From Hungatella sp. UBA5982 (GTDB taxonomy: Bacteria > Bacillota > Clostridia > Lachnospirales > Lachnospiraceae): 6,691 nt of DNA. The notes beneath the pieces are model-generated. The model was not told where the DNA came from and searched no databases. It worked only from the letters and a program-made list of their open reading frames with translations. The stretch covers positions 5,537 through 12,227 of the forward strand of contig DJBG01000187.1 in the NCBI GenBank assembly GCA_002429965.1, written 5' to 3'. Both the position numbers and the translations under genes were made by a program. Positions 5,196 to 6,691 of this stretch are shown here, in pieces (within the stretch, counting starts at the first letter, position 1; each line of letters opens with the position of its first letter).

Positions 5196-5223
5196 GAAAA
5201 GCTTCGATATATATGTAAGCTTT

Positions 5224-5260
5224 AAGGCTGTTCCCATTTAAAATGGGAACAGCCTTTTTT
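5224..5260 (+). terminator. Intrinsic terminator after the cold-shock gene
   Basis: AAGGCTGTTCCCATT at 5224-5238 pairs perfectly with AATGGGAACAGCCTT at 5242-5256 around a three-base loop, followed by more T (run to 5260). A smaller AAAGCTT/AAGCTTT hairpin (5198-5204 with 5217-5223) lies just upstream. Confidence 0.92.
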
Positions 5261-5327
5261 GTCGGCTTGAGGTTTTAGGGTGTGTTTGGCCACGTTGAAA
5301 GCAGAGGCGTTTATCCGAGGTTATATC

Positions 5328-5355
5328 TTGATATCTGCTGATATGATGCTATAAG
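5328..5355 (+). promoter_or_regulatory. Possible promoter of the polysaccharide deacetylase gene
   Basis: TTGATA at 5328-5333 and TATAAG at 5350-5355 are 16 bases apart. It is weaker than the other promoters in the window. It is suggested because a strong terminator isolates the gene from upstream transcription. Confidence 0.4.
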
Positions 5356-5510
5356 ATTGTGTATAAAAACCTCTTTTGTATCGCGGAGATAACCTGATAA
5401 TAGGGTCATTTAAGAGAAAAGATAGAAAAAGACAGAAATGTTTTGGTTTTATTTTTCTGAAGTACTCCATAGATTTATTAATAATGGCAGAAAGCTGGGC
5501 TTATGGGATT

Positions 5511-6230
5511 ATGAAAATGAAATGGAAAGCGGCCTGTTTACTGGTTGTCTTTATATTGGATATTATTTTTACAAAAGCCATGCACCAATCATATACAGAG
5601 GCGAAGGATACCCTGTTTCTTCCCGTAGGTGCGGACGCTGAGGCAAAGGATGAGGTCAGGAGACAATTTTCCGGTGATAAGCAGATCGCGTTGACTTTTG
5701 ATGATGGCCCTCATTCTGTTTATACGCCTAAGCTTCTTGATGGACTTCGCAAAAGAGGAGTCCATGCCACCTTTTTTATACTTGGAGAAAATGTGGAGGG
5801 GAAAGAGGCCATATTAAAACAGATGAAAGAAGATGGGCATTTAATCGGGAATCATGGATATACTCATGTACAAATGAGCAAGGAGTCAGTGGGCACTGCA
5901 TGTGAGCAGATTGAACAGAATAACCGGCAGATTGAAGAGATCACCGGTACAAGGCCTGAGTATCTGCGGCCGCCTTATGGTTCCTGGAATGATGAACTGG
6001 AGTGTACCACCGACATGACGGTGGTTCTTTGGAATTTGGATCCTCTTGATTGGAAGACAAAGAGTACCAAAAAAGTGGTGCGTTATATTGTAAAGCGTGT
6101 GGAACCTGGGGATATTATCCTCCTTCATGATGCGTATCCGACTTCGGTGGAAGCAGCCCTGGAGGTGATTGATACTTTGACAAAGCAGGGATATACCTTT
6201 GTTACGGTCGATGAATTGCTGATAGATTGA
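5511..6230 (+). CDS. Membrane-anchored polysaccharide deacetylase (NodB domain, CE4)
   Basis: Carbohydrate esterase family 4 enzymes remove N- or O-acetyl groups from peptidoglycan, chitin oligomers or xylan outside the cell. From the ATG at 5511 the 239-residue protein begins MKMKWK and has one hydrophobic segment at about residues 7-20, a signal anchor or signal peptide. The NodB domain follows: TFDDGPH (D64, D65), GNHGYTH with metal-binding H115 and H119, RPPYGSWND (R153), LWNLDPLDWK (D177, D180) and ILLHDAY (H206). All five CE4 motifs are present, so it should be active. The substrate is unknown; peptidoglycan is the usual guess for such short anchored forms. The start is uncertain: the frame is open back to a TTG at 5376, with ATGs at 5484 and 5517, and none has a good ribosome binding site. 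5511 gives a normal signal sequence. Confidence 0.88.
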   Translation: MKMKWKAACLLVVFILDIIFTKAMHQSYTEAKDTLFLPVGADAEAKDEVRRQFSGDKQIALTFDDGPHSVYTPKLLDGLRKRGVHATFFILGENVEGKEAILKQMKEDGHLIGNHGYTHVQMSKESVGTACEQIEQNNRQIEEITGTRPEYLRPPYGSWNDELECTTDMTVVLWNLDPLDWKTKSTKKVVRYIVKRVEPGDIILLHDAYPTSVEAALEVIDTLTKQGYTFVTVDELLID

Positions 6231-6374
6231 CCGAAATCGGATTCTATGCAAGTTTTGGGAAGGCATATACAGAACTTCAATTAATTTTCTATAATAAAGA
6301 TAGAAAAAAGAGTAGCGCTCTCTCAAATAATGAGCAAATCATTGATTTTAGGAAAGGAAATTAATCGAAAAGAT

Positions 6375-6689
6375 ATGGATGCTATTTATGCTAGTCAGTC
6401 TATTGACAAAAAAGACAGTCTCTCCATTGAAACACAAGTGAAGGGTGAGCCAAGGCTATACATAGATAGAGGAATATCAGGTAAGAATGTCATTCATAGG
6501 CCTGAATTCAGAATCTGAAAGCTTAATAATAATCAGAAGGTATCCTCTAATGTTGGACCACGTAATAGCTGGTTAACTGGATTGCCAAAATGTGGTGAAT
6601 GCGGCCGTGTGGTTATCGTTATAAAATACAAACGGAAGTCAGATAGCGAGACAGTTCGCACATTACGATGCAGTAGCAGAGATTTTTAA
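6375..6689 (+). pseudogene. Decayed large serine recombinase (TnpX-like), internally deleted
   Basis: The segment opens MDAIYASQSIDKKDSLSIETQ, the N-terminal catalytic motif of large serine recombinases, then YIDRGISGKN and HRPEF. It stops at TGA 6516-6518. The same frame resumes as NNNQKVSSNVG, NSWLTGLPKCGECG and RTLRCSS, which resembles the C-terminal zinc-ribbon region, and ends at TAA 6687-6689. About 11 residues appear missing after SIETQV, and nearly all of the catalytic core and recombinase domain between HRPEF and the zinc ribbon is gone. The usual Arg two residues before the catalytic Ser (YARxS) is Ser here. It is therefore a dead remnant of an integrated element. The ATG at 6330 is an alternative start without a better ribosome binding site. 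The right boundary of the remnant is outside or at the window end. Confidence 0.82.
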
Positions 6690-6691
6690 GA

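Noticed and set aside
6231..6240. CCGA-AA-TCGG inverted repeat after the deacetylase stop as a terminator
   Set aside because: The stem is four pairs with a two-base loop and no T-run follows.
5886..6326. Minus-strand open frame of 146 codons opposite the deacetylase
   Set aside because: It overlaps a clearly real CE4 gene that carries all family motifs, and its translation has no recognisable domain.
1..6691. CRISPR array, intact insertion sequence, or defence system
   Set aside because: No regularly spaced direct repeats, terminal inverted repeats with an intact transposase, or defence-gene domains are visible.

Overview
The window looks like a Gram-positive, low-to-mid GC anaerobe of the class Clostridia, most likely a Lachnospiraceae member close to the Clostridium/Lacrimispora group. 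This rests on the gene order, strong AGGAGG ribosome binding sites, near-consensus SigA promoters, a Firmicutes-type L10 leader and the protein sequences. Genus is inference; no database search was possible. All supported genes lie on the plus strand.

Layout. Positions 1-906 hold the 3' part of an enolase-superfamily sugar-acid dehydratase (RspA/mannonate dehydratase-like). Two tandem promoters (991-1019 and 1061-1089) then drive the translation cluster rpmG (GTG start) - secE - nusG - rplK - rplA. A third strong promoter (3512-3540) and an L10 autoregulatory leader with an intrinsic terminator precede rplJ - rplL, which end at a terminator (4754-4799). rpoB, the usual next gene, is absent here. 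Instead there is a cold-shock gene with its own promoter and a very stable terminator-like hairpin in its leader, then a membrane-anchored polysaccharide deacetylase, and finally a decayed serine recombinase.

Regulation is the most interesting part. A motif that mimics the ribosomal L1-binding site of 23S rRNA occurs twice, just upstream of the ribosome binding sites of rplK and of rplA. This suggests that L1 represses each gene separately. The rplK-rplA and rplJ-rplL gaps also carry two copies (2645-2728 and 4248-4329) of an unrecognised element of about 83 nt. Its predicted stems keep pairing through compensatory changes, so it is a candidate structured RNA of ribosomal protein operons. Together these elements would let the cell tune L11, L1, L10 and L7/L12 separately within one cluster.
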